The notes: generated by a model from the letters alone, not told the origin. A stretch of 12,833 nucleotides of DNA from an uncultured Thermomonas sp. (GCA_946480065.1 CAMLJA010000022.1:1-12833); one strand, 5' to 3'; numbered from the stretch's first letter, positions 1 to 9,239 are shown. Numbers and translations are program-made.

Positions 1-460
1 GGCGACGCGCGAACCGGCCGCGCAGCTGCGCGCCGTCGCCGACGCGCTGCGCGATGGAGGTGTCGATCCGACGACGATCACGTCGCTCGACGAGGTGCGC
101 GCCGTTCCGGCCGCTGCGGCACGACTCGACGAGTACCTGCGCTTCCACGGCTGGCGGCGCCGCCTGTTCTGGGACGTCTTCTCGCTGGGGCTGCCCGGCG
201 GCCTGGCCCCAGTGCTCGTGGCGCTGTTCGGCGGCCTGCTGGCGCTGCTGGCGGGCCTCCTCGACCCGCTTGCCGATCTCGGCGCGGCGCGCGCCGGCGG
301 CCTGGGCGCGTGCCTGCCGCGCCTGCTGGGCCGCTTCGCGGCGGGCCTTCGGGTCGTGGTCGCGGTTGCCGTCCTGGGCGAAGGCGGGCGCCACGCTGCC
401 GGCGGCGACCAGGGCGCCCAGCACGGCGGCAAGGCGGCGGGAAGCAATCATGCGGATCAT
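1..460 (-). CDS. Secreted Ala/Gln/Arg-rich protein, N-terminal part (runs off left edge)
   Basis: An open minus-strand frame of 153 codons begins with ATG at 460 and reaches the window edge without a stop. A good ribosome site (GGAGG, then ACGAAA) precedes it. The first 28 residues form a classical signal peptide: basic start (MIRMIASRR), a hydrophobic Leu/Ala/Val core, and an AFA cleavage site followed by QDG. The mature part to about residue 90 is rich in Ala, Gln, Arg and Glu (for example EEARQQRQQAAEQRHEHW) and should be a charged helix or coiled coil in the periplasm. After about residue 92 the composition changes to Arg-rich, less regular sequence, and wobble positions lose some of their G/C bias, so the C-terminal third may not be the native end (see the left-edge finding). 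I do not recognise a named family and infer no function beyond export. The start is well supported; the end is not visible. Confidence 0.6.
   Translation of the reverse strand, partial: MIRMIASRRLAAVLGALVAAGSVAPAFAQDGNRDHDPKARREAAQQARQARAQAAGARRAEIGKRVEEARQQRQQAAEQRHEHWGQAAGQPQREDVPEQAAPPAVEAQVLVESCRSGRNGAHLVERRDRRRIDTSIAQRVGDGAQLRGRFARR
2..160 (+). other. Possible interior fragment of a PEP-utilising (dikinase-like) enzyme
   Basis: On the plus strand, in the frame beginning at base 2, the first ~52 codons read as ordinary protein, ending in LDEYLRFHGWR at 125-157. The pattern 'spacer helix, then YL..HGwR' resembles the region before the phosphohistidine domain of PEP-synthase/dikinase-like proteins, where it is normally followed by a Tyr-Asp motif. 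Here it runs instead into the antisense of the secreted protein. No stop marks an end of this frame until 1150. This is a weak resemblance recalled from memory and competes with the minus-strand reading of the same bases; it is listed only because both readings change character at about the same point (157-185). Confidence 0.2.
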
Positions 461-510
461 TTTCGTCCTCCAACGGCGCGGTGCTCGCACCGGATGACCG
501 CAGTAGGCGT

Positions 511-530
511 GCGCGCGAATGAATGCGCGC
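511..530. repeat. Inverted repeat in the 461-695 intergenic region
   Basis: GCGCGC at 511-516 and 525-530 flank the 8-base spacer GAATGAAT. The element lies 51 bases upstream of the minus-strand secreted-protein start and could be an operator or a leader hairpin. Two other small hairpins occur nearby: CGCGT/ACGCG at 555-569 with loop GAAAA, and GCCGGCC/GGCCGGC at 609-615 and 637-643. None has a T tract. In GC-rich DNA such repeats arise often by chance. I could not pick a convincing promoter for either divergent gene in this 235-base gap. Confidence 0.3.
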
Positions 531-782
531 TGAGATTCGTGCCCCGCCACACCTCGCGTGAAAAACGCGCAAGCGGCCATTCATCAATCCCGCCGTCGGC
601 TGAAGGACGCCGGCCGCGGTCGCGGCCGCGGTCAACGGCCGGCAGGCTGGAAACGCTGCACAGTTGCGCGATCCGCGCGGAACCGGAGCAACGACATGCA
701 TGCTCGCAAGACGATCCTCGCGCTGTTGCTGGCGCTGGGCGCCACCACCACCGCCGACGCCGCCGGCCGGCGGCACGACCAC

Positions 783-872
783 GACGGCAATCCGCCCGGC
801 CGGATCGGCGGGCCGGGCACCAACTGGGAGAATCCCCCGGGCTGGCGCGGCGGGCCGGGCGCTTCGCCCGAC
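783..872 (+). repeat. 30-codon repeat unit, copy 1
   Basis: Encodes DGNPPGRIGGPG followed by TNWENPPGWRGGPGASPD. The shared core (816-872) differs from copy 2 at 5 of 57 bases; four changes are synonymous and one is Trp to Arg. Within the unit NPPG-xx-GGPG itself occurs twice, so it may have grown from a shorter motif. Confidence 0.85.
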
Positions 873-1010
873 TACCGATTCTGGCGCCACGGCCGGCAGC
901 GCGTGCGCTTCGAACGCGTGCCCGGCGGCTAGTACTTCAGCCCGGCCTACGGCTACTGGCATCCGCACCACGGGTTCTGGAACCAGGTCCGGCGCTGCTG
1001 GCTGGACAAC

Positions 1011-1100
1011 GACGCCAATCCGCCGGGGCCGGCGGGCGGCCGCGGCACCAACTGGGAGAACCCGCCGGGCCGGCGCGGCGGGCCGGGCGCGTCCCCCGAC
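1011..1100 (+). repeat. 30-codon repeat unit, copy 2
   Basis: Encodes DANPPGPAGGRG followed by TNWENPPGRRGGPGASPD, 228 bases (76 codons) downstream of copy 1 and in the same frame, beyond the internal TAG at 930. The protein ends 7 residues later (RFGRCR preceded by D of the repeat). Confidence 0.85.
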
Positions 1101-1121
1101 CGCTTCGGCCGCTGCCGCTGA

Positions 1122-1218
1122 GGCGCGTTCGCGGCGCGCCGCCGGCGTGACCAACGACAGGCCCGGGCCGGTTCGCCCGTGTGCGACAGTCGCGGGCCAC
1201 GCCTGACCCGGAACCGCC
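1122..1218 (+). other. Intergenic gap before the aminopeptidase gene, with two short inverted repeats
   Basis: GGCGCG (1122-1127) pairs with CGCGCC (1135-1140) directly after the TGA of the repeat protein, giving a 6-bp stem without a T tract: at best a weak terminator. GCGAC-A-GTCGC at 1183-1193 lies 26 bases before the aminopeptidase start and could be an operator or chance. I see no clear -10/-35 pair. Confidence 0.3.
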
Positions 1219-2940
1219 ATGCCCTGCCGCCGCCTGCTCGTCCTCGCCCTGGCCGGCGCCGCGTCCGCCGCGCACGCCGGCCAGCCGCCGCTCACCGCCA
1301 CCACCGCCGCGTCGGGCCTGCCGCGGGCGCCGGAGCAGGAAGCCAGCACCATCGAGCTGGCCGAGCTCTCGTTCCGGGTGGATCCGGCGCGGCAGTGGCT
1401 GGACGGCGACGCCACGCTCCACCTGCGGGTGGACCGGCCGGTGTCGCGGCTGGTGGTGGACCTGGACCGCAACTACGCGATCGGCCTGGTGGAGGTCGAC
1501 GGCACGCCGGTCGGGGCCGCGCACTGGCGCAACCCGGAGGGGCGCATGAGCGTGGACCTGCCGGCGCCGCTCGCGGCCGGGGGTGCCGCCACCCTGCGCA
1601 TCCGCTATGCGGGCAAGCCGCACGTGGCGCAGCGCGCGCCCTGGGACGGCGGTTTCGTATGGGCGAAGGCGCCGGACGGCCAGCCCTGGGTCGCCACCGC
1701 GCTGGAAGGCGAGGGCTGCGACCTGCTGTGGCCGTGCATCGACCACCCGATGGGCGAGCCGCGCGAGGTCCTGCAGCACGTCACCGTGCCCAGCCCGCTG
1801 GTGGCGGCCGGCAACGGCATCGCCGAGGGCATGGACGAGCGCGACGGCTGGCGCACGTACCACTGGCGCGCGCGCAATCCCGACACCTACGCCATCGCGC
1901 TCAACATCGGCCCCTACGAACTGCTGCAGGCGGACTACCGCAGCCGCTACGGCAACGTGATCCCGCTGCGCTTCTGGTACCTGGCCGGCCACCGCGCGAA
2001 GGCGGAGGGACTGTTCGCGGAGTTCGCCCCGATGCTGGACTTCTTCGAGGAGAAGATCGGACCGTATCCGTTCGCCGCCGAGAAGATGGGCGTGGTGGAG
2101 ACGCCCTACCTGGGCATGGAGCACCAGACCATCAACGCCTACGGCAACGACTACCGCAAGGCCGAGTACGGCTACGACTGGCTGCTCCAGCACGAGTTCG
2201 CGCACGAGTGGTTCGGCAACCAGCTGACCAACCGCGACTGGGACCACATGTGGCTGCACGAGGGGTTCGGCACCTACATGCAGCCGCTGTACCTGCAGTG
2301 GCTCCGCGGCGACATGGAGTACATGGCCACGCTGATGAAGGAGCGCGCCGCGGTGGTCGGCAAGTACCCGGTCGTCTCCGGCCGCAGCATGACCGAGGAG
2401 GGCGTGTACGACGCCGGCGAGGGCCCCGGCAACGACATCTACTACAAGGCCTCGCTGATGCTGCACACGCTGCGCGGCCTGGTCGGCGACGACGCGTTCT
2501 TCCGCAGCATCCGCGAACTGGTGTACGGCACCGATGCGCCGCGCCCGGGCGGGTTCCAGCCGCGCTACGCCGACACCGGCGACTACGAGGCGATCGTGGC
2601 GCGCCTCACCGGCCGCGACTACGGCTGGTTCTTCGACGTGTACCTGCGCTCGGCGGCGCTGCCGTCGCTGCAGGCGGTGCGCGAGGGCGGCATGCTCGAC
2701 CTGCGCTGGAAGACCGAGGGCGACCGTCCGTTCCCGATGCCGGTGCAGGTGCGGGTGGGCGACCGGGTGGTGGACGTGCCGATGACCGGCGGGCGCGGGC
2801 GGATCCCGCTGCCGGCCGGGGCCAGCTTCACCCTGGACCCGCACTCGAAGGTGCTGCGCGACCTGCCGCAGGTGGCGGAATACCAGCGGGACGCGGCCGA
2901 GCGCGCCAAGGCCGCCGCGGGCAAGACGAAGGCGCCCTGA
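1219..2940 (+). CDS. Exported M1-family zinc aminopeptidase
   Basis: The 573-residue product removes N-terminal residues from peptides, probably in the periplasm. Residues 1-20 are a signal peptide (MPCRRLLVLALAGAASAAHA, then GQPP). An N-terminal beta domain (about 40-235) precedes the thermolysin-like catalytic domain (about 250-480). The zinc site is HEFAH at 325-329 with Glu348 in WLHEGF, the exact HEXXH-X18-E spacing of M1 (gluzincin) peptidases; Glu326 is the general base. GMEHQ at 299-303 occupies the exopeptidase GxMEN position with His in place of Asn. Tyr408 in NDIYYKASLML matches the transition-state tyrosine. A short beta-like C-terminal segment (about 485-550) and a basic tail follow; the long helical C-terminal domain of PepN is absent. 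The ATG at 1219 is chosen because it gives the signal peptide; its ribosome site (CGGAA) is weak. The gene ends 3 bases from the convergent flavoprotein. The family is certain; substrate preference cannot be read. Confidence 0.93.
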   Translation: MPCRRLLVLALAGAASAAHAGQPPLTATTAASGLPRAPEQEASTIELAELSFRVDPARQWLDGDATLHLRVDRPVSRLVVDLDRNYAIGLVEVDGTPVGAAHWRNPEGRMSVDLPAPLAAGGAATLRIRYAGKPHVAQRAPWDGGFVWAKAPDGQPWVATALEGEGCDLLWPCIDHPMGEPREVLQHVTVPSPLVAAGNGIAEGMDERDGWRTYHWRARNPDTYAIALNIGPYELLQADYRSRYGNVIPLRFWYLAGHRAKAEGLFAEFAPMLDFFEEKIGPYPFAAEKMGVVETPYLGMEHQTINAYGNDYRKAEYGYDWLLQHEFAHEWFGNQLTNRDWDHMWLHEGFGTYMQPLYLQWLRGDMEYMATLMKERAAVVGKYPVVSGRSMTEEGVYDAGEGPGNDIYYKASLMLHTLRGLVGDDAFFRSIRELVYGTDAPRPGGFQPRYADTGDYEAIVARLTGRDYGWFFDVYLRSAALPSLQAVREGGMLDLRWKTEGDRPFPMPVQVRVGDRVVDVPMTGGRGRIPLPAGASFTLDPHSKVLRDLPQVAEYQRDAAERAKAAAGKTKAP

Positions 2941-2943
2941 TCG

Positions 2944-4218
2944 CTAGCGCTGGCGCAGCAGCCAGCGCGCCGCCCCGCGCCCCGCGCGCAGGCCGCTGGC
3001 GAAGCAGGCGGTGAGCAGGTAGCCGCCGGTCGGCGCCTCCCAGTCCAGCATCTCGCCGGCGCAGAAGATTCCCTCCCGCGGCAGGCCGCCCTGCGACGGT
3101 TGCGGGCCTTGGCGCAGCATCAGCGCGTCGTCCAGCGCCTCCAGCCGCACGCCGCCGGCGGTGGAGATGGCCTCGGCCAGCGGCCGCGGGCGCAGCAGCC
3201 GCAGCGGCAGCCGCTTGAGCGTTCCGGCGACGCGGGCCATGTCCTGCTGCGCGGGCTTGCCCAGCACTTCGAACAGCAGTGCGCACTTGGCGGCGTCCAA
3301 TCCCGCCTGCCGGCGCAGGTGCTCGCCCAGGCTGCGGCCCTTGCGGGGCTTCGCCAGGTCGGACTCGAGCCGCGCGAGGTCGCGGCCGGGCGCCAGGTCC
3401 AGCTGCAGCGCGGCGCTGCCGTCGCGGGCGATGGCCTCGCGCAGGTCGGCGCCGATCGCGTAGACCAGGCTGCCTTCGATGCCGGTGGCGGTGAGCACGC
3501 ATTCGCCCTGCAGCGCGTGCGCGCGACCCGCGGCGTCCTGCCAGTGCGCGACCACCGGCTTCAGCGGCGCCCCGGCGAATTTCCCGGCCAGCAGCGCGCT
3601 CCAGCCGATATCGAAGCCGCAGTTGGCCGGCTGCAGCGGGGCGATGTCGACGCCGTGCGCGCGCAGCGGCTCCACCCAGGCGCCGTCCGAACCCAGCTGC
3701 GGCCAGCTGCCGCCGCCCAGCGCCAGCACCACCGCGTCGGCGGCGAACGCGGCCTCGCCGGCGGGGGTCTCGAAACGCAGCGCGCCGGACGCATCCCAGC
3801 CCTGCCAGCGATGGTGGACGTGCAGCTGCACGCCCGCGTCCTTCAGCCGCCGCACCCAGGCGCGCAGCAGCGGGGCTGCCTTGCGGTCCTGCGGGAACAC
3901 CCGCCCGGAGCTGCCGACGTAGGTGTCCACGCCCAGCCCGCGCGCCCAGGCGCGCAGGGCGTCGGCATCGAAACCGTCCAGCCAGCGGCCCACCGCCGCG
4001 GCGCGTTCGCGGTAGCGCGCGTCGAAGCCCGGGCGCGGCTCGCCGTGGGTGAGGTTCAAGCCGCCCTTGCCGGCGATCAGGAACTTGCGCCCCACCGAGC
4101 CCTTGGCCTCGAACAGGTGGACCTCGACCCCGGCCGCGCGCGCGGTTTCGGCCGCCATCAGGCCGGCGGGGCCGCCGCCGATCACGGCGAGGCGGGGAGC
4201 GGGGTGGGGAGCGGGCAT
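2944..4218 (-). CDS. HI0933-type FAD-dependent oxidoreductase (TIGR03862-like flavoprotein)
   Basis: This 424-residue flavoprotein belongs to the HI0933/YhiN family of two-dinucleotide-binding proteins, in the branch with KGGLNLTH rather than GGGRCNFTN after the FAD motif. The N terminus has the Rossmann fingerprint IGGGPAG (13-19) with the acidic end of strand 2 in HLFEAKG (34-40), then GRKFLIAGKGGLNLTH (43-58). A second nucleotide-associated segment, VVLALGGGSWPQLGSDG, lies near 163-179. The C terminus has the FAD-contacting GIFCAGEMLDWEAPTGGY (383-400). The physiological reaction of this branch is unknown to me. The start is placed at ATG 4218, fifteen codons inside the longest frame, because the upstream part is Arg-rich and non-conserved in look and a -10-like AATCAT sits just 6 bases before 4218. 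It is convergent with the aminopeptidase gene and divergent from the 51-residue membrane gene. Confidence 0.88.
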   Translation of the reverse strand: MPAPHPAPRLAVIGGGPAGLMAAETARAAGVEVHLFEAKGSVGRKFLIAGKGGLNLTHGEPRPGFDARYRERAAAVGRWLDGFDADALRAWARGLGVDTYVGSSGRVFPQDRKAAPLLRAWVRRLKDAGVQLHVHHRWQGWDASGALRFETPAGEAAFAADAVVLALGGGSWPQLGSDGAWVEPLRAHGVDIAPLQPANCGFDIGWSALLAGKFAGAPLKPVVAHWQDAAGRAHALQGECVLTATGIEGSLVYAIGADLREAIARDGSAALQLDLAPGRDLARLESDLAKPRKGRSLGEHLRRQAGLDAAKCALLFEVLGKPAQQDMARVAGTLKRLPLRLLRPRPLAEAISTAGGVRLEALDDALMLRQGPQPSQGGLPREGIFCAGEMLDWEAPTGGYLLTACFASGLRAGRGAARWLLRQR

Positions 4219-4224
4219 CCGCGC

Positions 4225-4230
4225 ATGATT
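4225..4230 (-). promoter_or_regulatory. Possible -10 element for a leaderless flavoprotein mRNA
   Basis: AATCAT on the minus strand is followed by six bases (GCGCGG) and then the ATG at 4218. The geometry matches the selO promoter in this window (TACCAT, six bases, ATG). Four of six positions match TATAAT; no -35 is evident. Confidence 0.3.
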
Positions 4231-4289
4231 CCACGGCCGCCGGCGCGCGGCGAGCGCGCGCACCGCTGGCCGCGGGTCGCGGCGTGCCC

Positions 4290-4295
4290 TAAGCT
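4290..4295 (+). promoter_or_regulatory. Possible -10 element for the 51-residue membrane gene
   Basis: TAAGCT lies 27 bases before the ATG at 4323, in the 104-base divergent gap. The match to consensus is poor (3 of 6) and no -35 is clear, so this is only the best candidate in the gap. Confidence 0.25.
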
Positions 4296-4322
4296 CGGTG
4301 CTTCCTCGAGCGGGTGCCGCGC

Positions 4323-4478
4323 ATGAGCTGGATCGCCATCGTCGCCATCGTCCTCTTCGCCTGGCTGGCGCTGAAGGCGGTGGGCGTGTTCTTCAAGCTG
4401 GCGCTGTGGCTGCTGGTGGCGCTGGCGGTGTGGTGGTTCGCGGCGCCGTACCTGGGACTGCCGGTCAACCCGTTCTGA
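4323..4478 (+). CDS. 51-residue two-helix membrane miniprotein
   Basis: A short frame encodes 51 residues beginning MSWIAIVAIVLFAWLALKAV and ending YLGLPVNPF. Two hydrophobic stretches (about 3-19 and 24-41) are separated by Lys18/Lys25, so it should be an inner-membrane hairpin or two short helices. Trp and Phe are abundant and the C terminus is Pro/Gly-rich. It reads as a real gene because a strongly membrane-like, G/C-ending frame fits exactly between two genes: 104 bases after the divergent flavoprotein start and 6 bases before the end of the next minus-strand flavoprotein. The start ATG has only a weak upstream purine run (GAGCGGG, about 10 bases away). Similar tiny membrane proteins are common hypotheticals in Xanthomonadaceae, as far as I recall. 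The function is unknown. Confidence 0.65.
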   Translation: MSWIAIVAIVLFAWLALKAVGVFFKLALWLLVALAVWWFAAPYLGLPVNPF

Positions 4479-4484
4479 GGCGCG

Positions 4485-5669
4485 TCACAGCGCGCCGCCG
4501 GCGGCGTGGCCGCTGGCCCAGGCCCACTGGAAGTTGTAGCCGCCCAGCCAGCCGGTGACGTCCACGACTTCGCCGATGAAATGCAGCCCCGACACGTGGC
4601 GCGACATCATCGTGCCGGACGACAGGCCGTCCGTGTCCACGCCGCCCAGGGTGACCTCGGCGGTGCGGTAGCCCTCGGTGCCGCTGGCCACCAGCGGCCA
4701 GTCGCGCAGCAGCGCGGCGACGCCCTCCAGCTCGCGCGGGGTGTACTGGCGCAGCGGCTTGCTGGCCAGCCAGTGCTCGCAGAGCCTTTGGGCGAAGCGC
4801 TTGGGCAGCACCTCGGCCAGCAGCGTCTTCAGCTCGGCATCGCGCCGCGCCTGCTGCCACTCGCGCAGCAGCGCATCGGCGTCCTGCCCGGGCAGCAGGT
4901 CCAGCTGCAGGTCGTCGCCCGGCTGCCAGTAGTTGGAGATCTGCAGGATCGCCGGGCCGCTGATCCCGCGGTGGGTCACCAGCAGGAAATTGCGGAAGCT
5001 GGCGCCGTTGCAGCGGGCCTCCACCGGCAGCGCCACCCCGGCCAGGTCGTGCAGGCGCTCGGCGTGCCTGCCGGTGAGCGTCAGCGGCACCAGCCCGGCG
5101 CGGGTGGGCAGCACGGCGTGGCCGAACTGCCGGGCGAGTTCGTAGCCGAAGCCGCTGGCGCCCATGCTGGGGATCGACAGGCCGCCGGTGGCGACCACCA
5201 GCGACGGCGCCTCCAGCCGCCCCTGCGCGGTGTGCAGCCGGAAGCGGCCGGCATCGGTGTGTTCCACCCGCTCGATCGCGCAGTGGGTGCGGATCTCCAC
5301 TCCGGCGGCCGCGCATTCGGCCAGCAGCATCGCCACGACCTGCTTCGACGACTCGTCGCAGAACAGCTGGCCCAGCTCCTTCTCGTGGTACGCGATGCCG
5401 TGCCGCTCCACCAGCTCGATGAAGTGCCAGGGCGTGTAGCGCGCCAGCGCCGACTTGCAGAAGTGCGGGTTGGCGGAGAGGAAGTTGGCGGGCGTGGTGC
5501 CGGTGTTGGTGAAGTTGCAGCGCCCGCCGCCGGACATCAGGATCTTCTTGCCGACCTTGTTGGCATGGTCGACCACCAGCACCCGCAGGCCCCGCCGGCC
5601 CGCGGTCAGCGCGCACATCAGCCCGGCGGCGCCGGCGCCGATGACGAGGGCGTCGAAGGCCTCCGCCAC
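4485..5669 (-). CDS. HI0933/YhiN (BaiN/RdsA)-family NAD(P)/FAD-dependent oxidoreductase
   Basis: The 394-residue product is a flavoprotein of the HI0933/YhiN family, annotated in databases as BaiN/RdsA-like. It has the FAD Rossmann motif VIGAGAAG (9-16), acidic strand end VVDHANKVGKKILMSGGG (32-49) and the family hallmark GGGRCNFTN (47-55), a central VVATGGLSIPSMGASG (about 158-173), and the C-terminal FAD-binding FIGEVVDVTGWLGGYNFQ. Length and motif order are those of full-length members. The start is GTG at 5669, chosen because MAEAFDALVIGAG begins the fold with normal spacing; no strong ribosome site precedes it. The gene starts 12 bases after the helicase stop on the same strand, so it is probably translated from the helicase mRNA. 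Its 3' end faces the membrane miniprotein with 6 bases between. The in vivo substrate is not evident; a bile-acid or siderophore role known for distant namesakes should not be assumed. Confidence 0.9.
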   Translation of the reverse strand: MAEAFDALVIGAGAAGLMCALTAGRRGLRVLVVDHANKVGKKILMSGGGRCNFTNTGTTPANFLSANPHFCKSALARYTPWHFIELVERHGIAYHEKELGQLFCDESSKQVVAMLLAECAAAGVEIRTHCAIERVEHTDAGRFRLHTAQGRLEAPSLVVATGGLSIPSMGASGFGYELARQFGHAVLPTRAGLVPLTLTGRHAERLHDLAGVALPVEARCNGASFRNFLLVTHRGISGPAILQISNYWQPGDDLQLDLLPGQDADALLREWQQARRDAELKTLLAEVLPKRFAQRLCEHWLASKPLRQYTPRELEGVAALLRDWPLVASGTEGYRTAEVTLGGVDTDGLSSGTMMSRHVSGLHFIGEVVDVTGWLGGYNFQWAWASGHAAGGAL

Positions 5670-5681
5670 CGCGGGGACGGG

Positions 5682-7451
<1,770 letters not shown>

Positions 7452-7489
7452 GGGCGTCTCGCGGGCGTGGTCGCCGGTGGCGGCCGCAC

Positions 7490-7495
7490 AGTGTA
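7490..7495 (-). promoter_or_regulatory. Probable -10 element of the helicase-flavoprotein unit
   Basis: TACACT on the minus strand, 38 bases upstream of the helicase ATG, identical to the -10 proposed for nuoA. It would give a leader of roughly 30 bases. It sits in the 97-base divergent gap shared with selO; the -35 is not obvious. Confidence 0.45.
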
Positions 7496-7507
7496 CGCGC
7501 CGGCCGT

Positions 7508-7521
7508 GGAGCACGGGCTCC
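7508..7521. promoter_or_regulatory. Inverted repeat between divergent helicase and selO promoters
   Basis: GGAGC (7508-7512) and GCTCC (7517-7521) are separated by ACGG. The element lies midway between the two opposing -10 elements and overlaps the expected -35 zone of both, a position suited to an operator. Five-base arms in GC-rich DNA can be chance. Confidence 0.3.
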
Positions 7522-7536
7522 AACGGTGGCGGGGAC

Positions 7537-7542
7537 TACCAT
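7537..7542 (+). promoter_or_regulatory. Probable -10 element giving a leaderless selO mRNA
   Basis: TACCAT, preceded by GGGGAC, lies six bases (GCGCGC) before the selO ATG. Transcription would begin at or next to the A of ATG, leaving no room for a ribosome-binding site; none is seen at the usual distance. Confidence 0.5.
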
Positions 7543-7548
7543 GCGCGC

Positions 7549-9108
<1,560 letters not shown>

Positions 9109-9130
9109 CGCCGGGAGACTGCTCCCGGCG
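9109..9130. terminator. Perfect 9-bp hairpin between selO and the convergent miniprotein
   Basis: CGCCGGGAG (9109-9117) pairs exactly with CTCCCGGCG (9122-9130) around loop ACTG. It begins on the base after the selO stop and lies 10 bases beyond the end of the minus-strand miniprotein, as expected for a shared bidirectional terminator. Neither side has an immediate T run, so it may act as a 3'-end stabiliser or weak/Rho-assisted terminator. Confidence 0.6.
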
Positions 9131-9140
9131 CCTGGCGGGC

Positions 9141-9239
9141 TTACTTGCCCTTCTTTTCCTTCTTGGCCGCGCGCTTTTCCTTCAGCGACTTCTCCGGCTT
9201 CTTCTTCTCGGTCTTCTTCTGGTCCATGCCCTTGCTCAT
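9141..9239 (-). CDS. 32-residue lysine-rich miniprotein
   Basis: ATG at 9239 is preceded by a perfect AAGGAG (9246-9251) with a six-base spacer, the best ribosome site in the window. The product, [20 protein letters not shown] then [12 protein letters not shown], has 14 Lys of 32 residues and no hydrophobic core, so it is probably a disordered, nucleic-acid- or ribosome-associated peptide; that role is inferred from charge only. I recall short MSKG...[13 protein letters not shown] hypotheticals across Proteobacteria but cannot name a function. It ends in TAA at 9141, convergent with selO, and its 5' side faces the uup promoter within 75 bases. Using AAG and GAG for a run of Lys/Glu in this GC-rich genome, together with the ribosome site, argues for a real gene rather than a chance frame. 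Confidence 0.7.
   Translation of the reverse strand: MSKGMDQKKTEKKKPEKSLKEKRAAKKEKKGK

Larger units (their letters stand above)
696..1121 (+). pseudogene. Small secreted Gly/Pro-rich repeat protein interrupted by in-frame TAG
   Basis: ATG at 696 follows GGAG (685-688) with a 7-base spacer. The first ~23 residues are a signal peptide (MHARKTILALLLALG..., cleavage probably after ADAA). The frame meets TAG at 930-932 after 78 codons, then continues open and protein-like for 62 more codons to TGA at 1119-1121. Both halves belong to one protein: a 30-residue unit occurs before the stop (783-872) and again after it (1011-1100), each containing GTNWENPPG-x-RGGPGASPD. The middle segment, ending ERVPGG and resuming YFSPAYGYWHPHHGFW, is aromatic and looks continuous across the TAG. 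Replacing TAG with TAC would give GGYYFSPAYGYW, so a Tyr codon changed by one base is the simplest reading. Without suppression the product is a 78-residue secreted protein with one repeat unit. The function is unknown to me. A sequencing error at 932 would make this an intact 141-residue gene. Confidence 0.75.

Noticed and set aside
195..265. Apparent membrane helices on the plus strand (Leu/Ala/Gly run)
   Set aside because: They are the antisense of the Gln/Ala/Arg-rich helix of the secreted protein on the minus strand, which has a signal peptide and ribosome site.
609..643. GC-rich hairpin read as a Rho-independent terminator
   Set aside because: No T tract on either strand and it lies upstream of gene starts, not behind a gene end.
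930..932. TAG as a recoded (pyrrolysine or other) codon
   Set aside because: No pyrrolysine machinery or downstream recoding element is visible; a one-base Tyr-to-stop change or an error is simpler.
937..2844. A minus-strand open frame of 635 codons opposite the aminopeptidase gene
   Set aside because: The plus strand carries a complete M1 peptidase with a signal peptide and zinc motif; the opposite frame is its compositional shadow.
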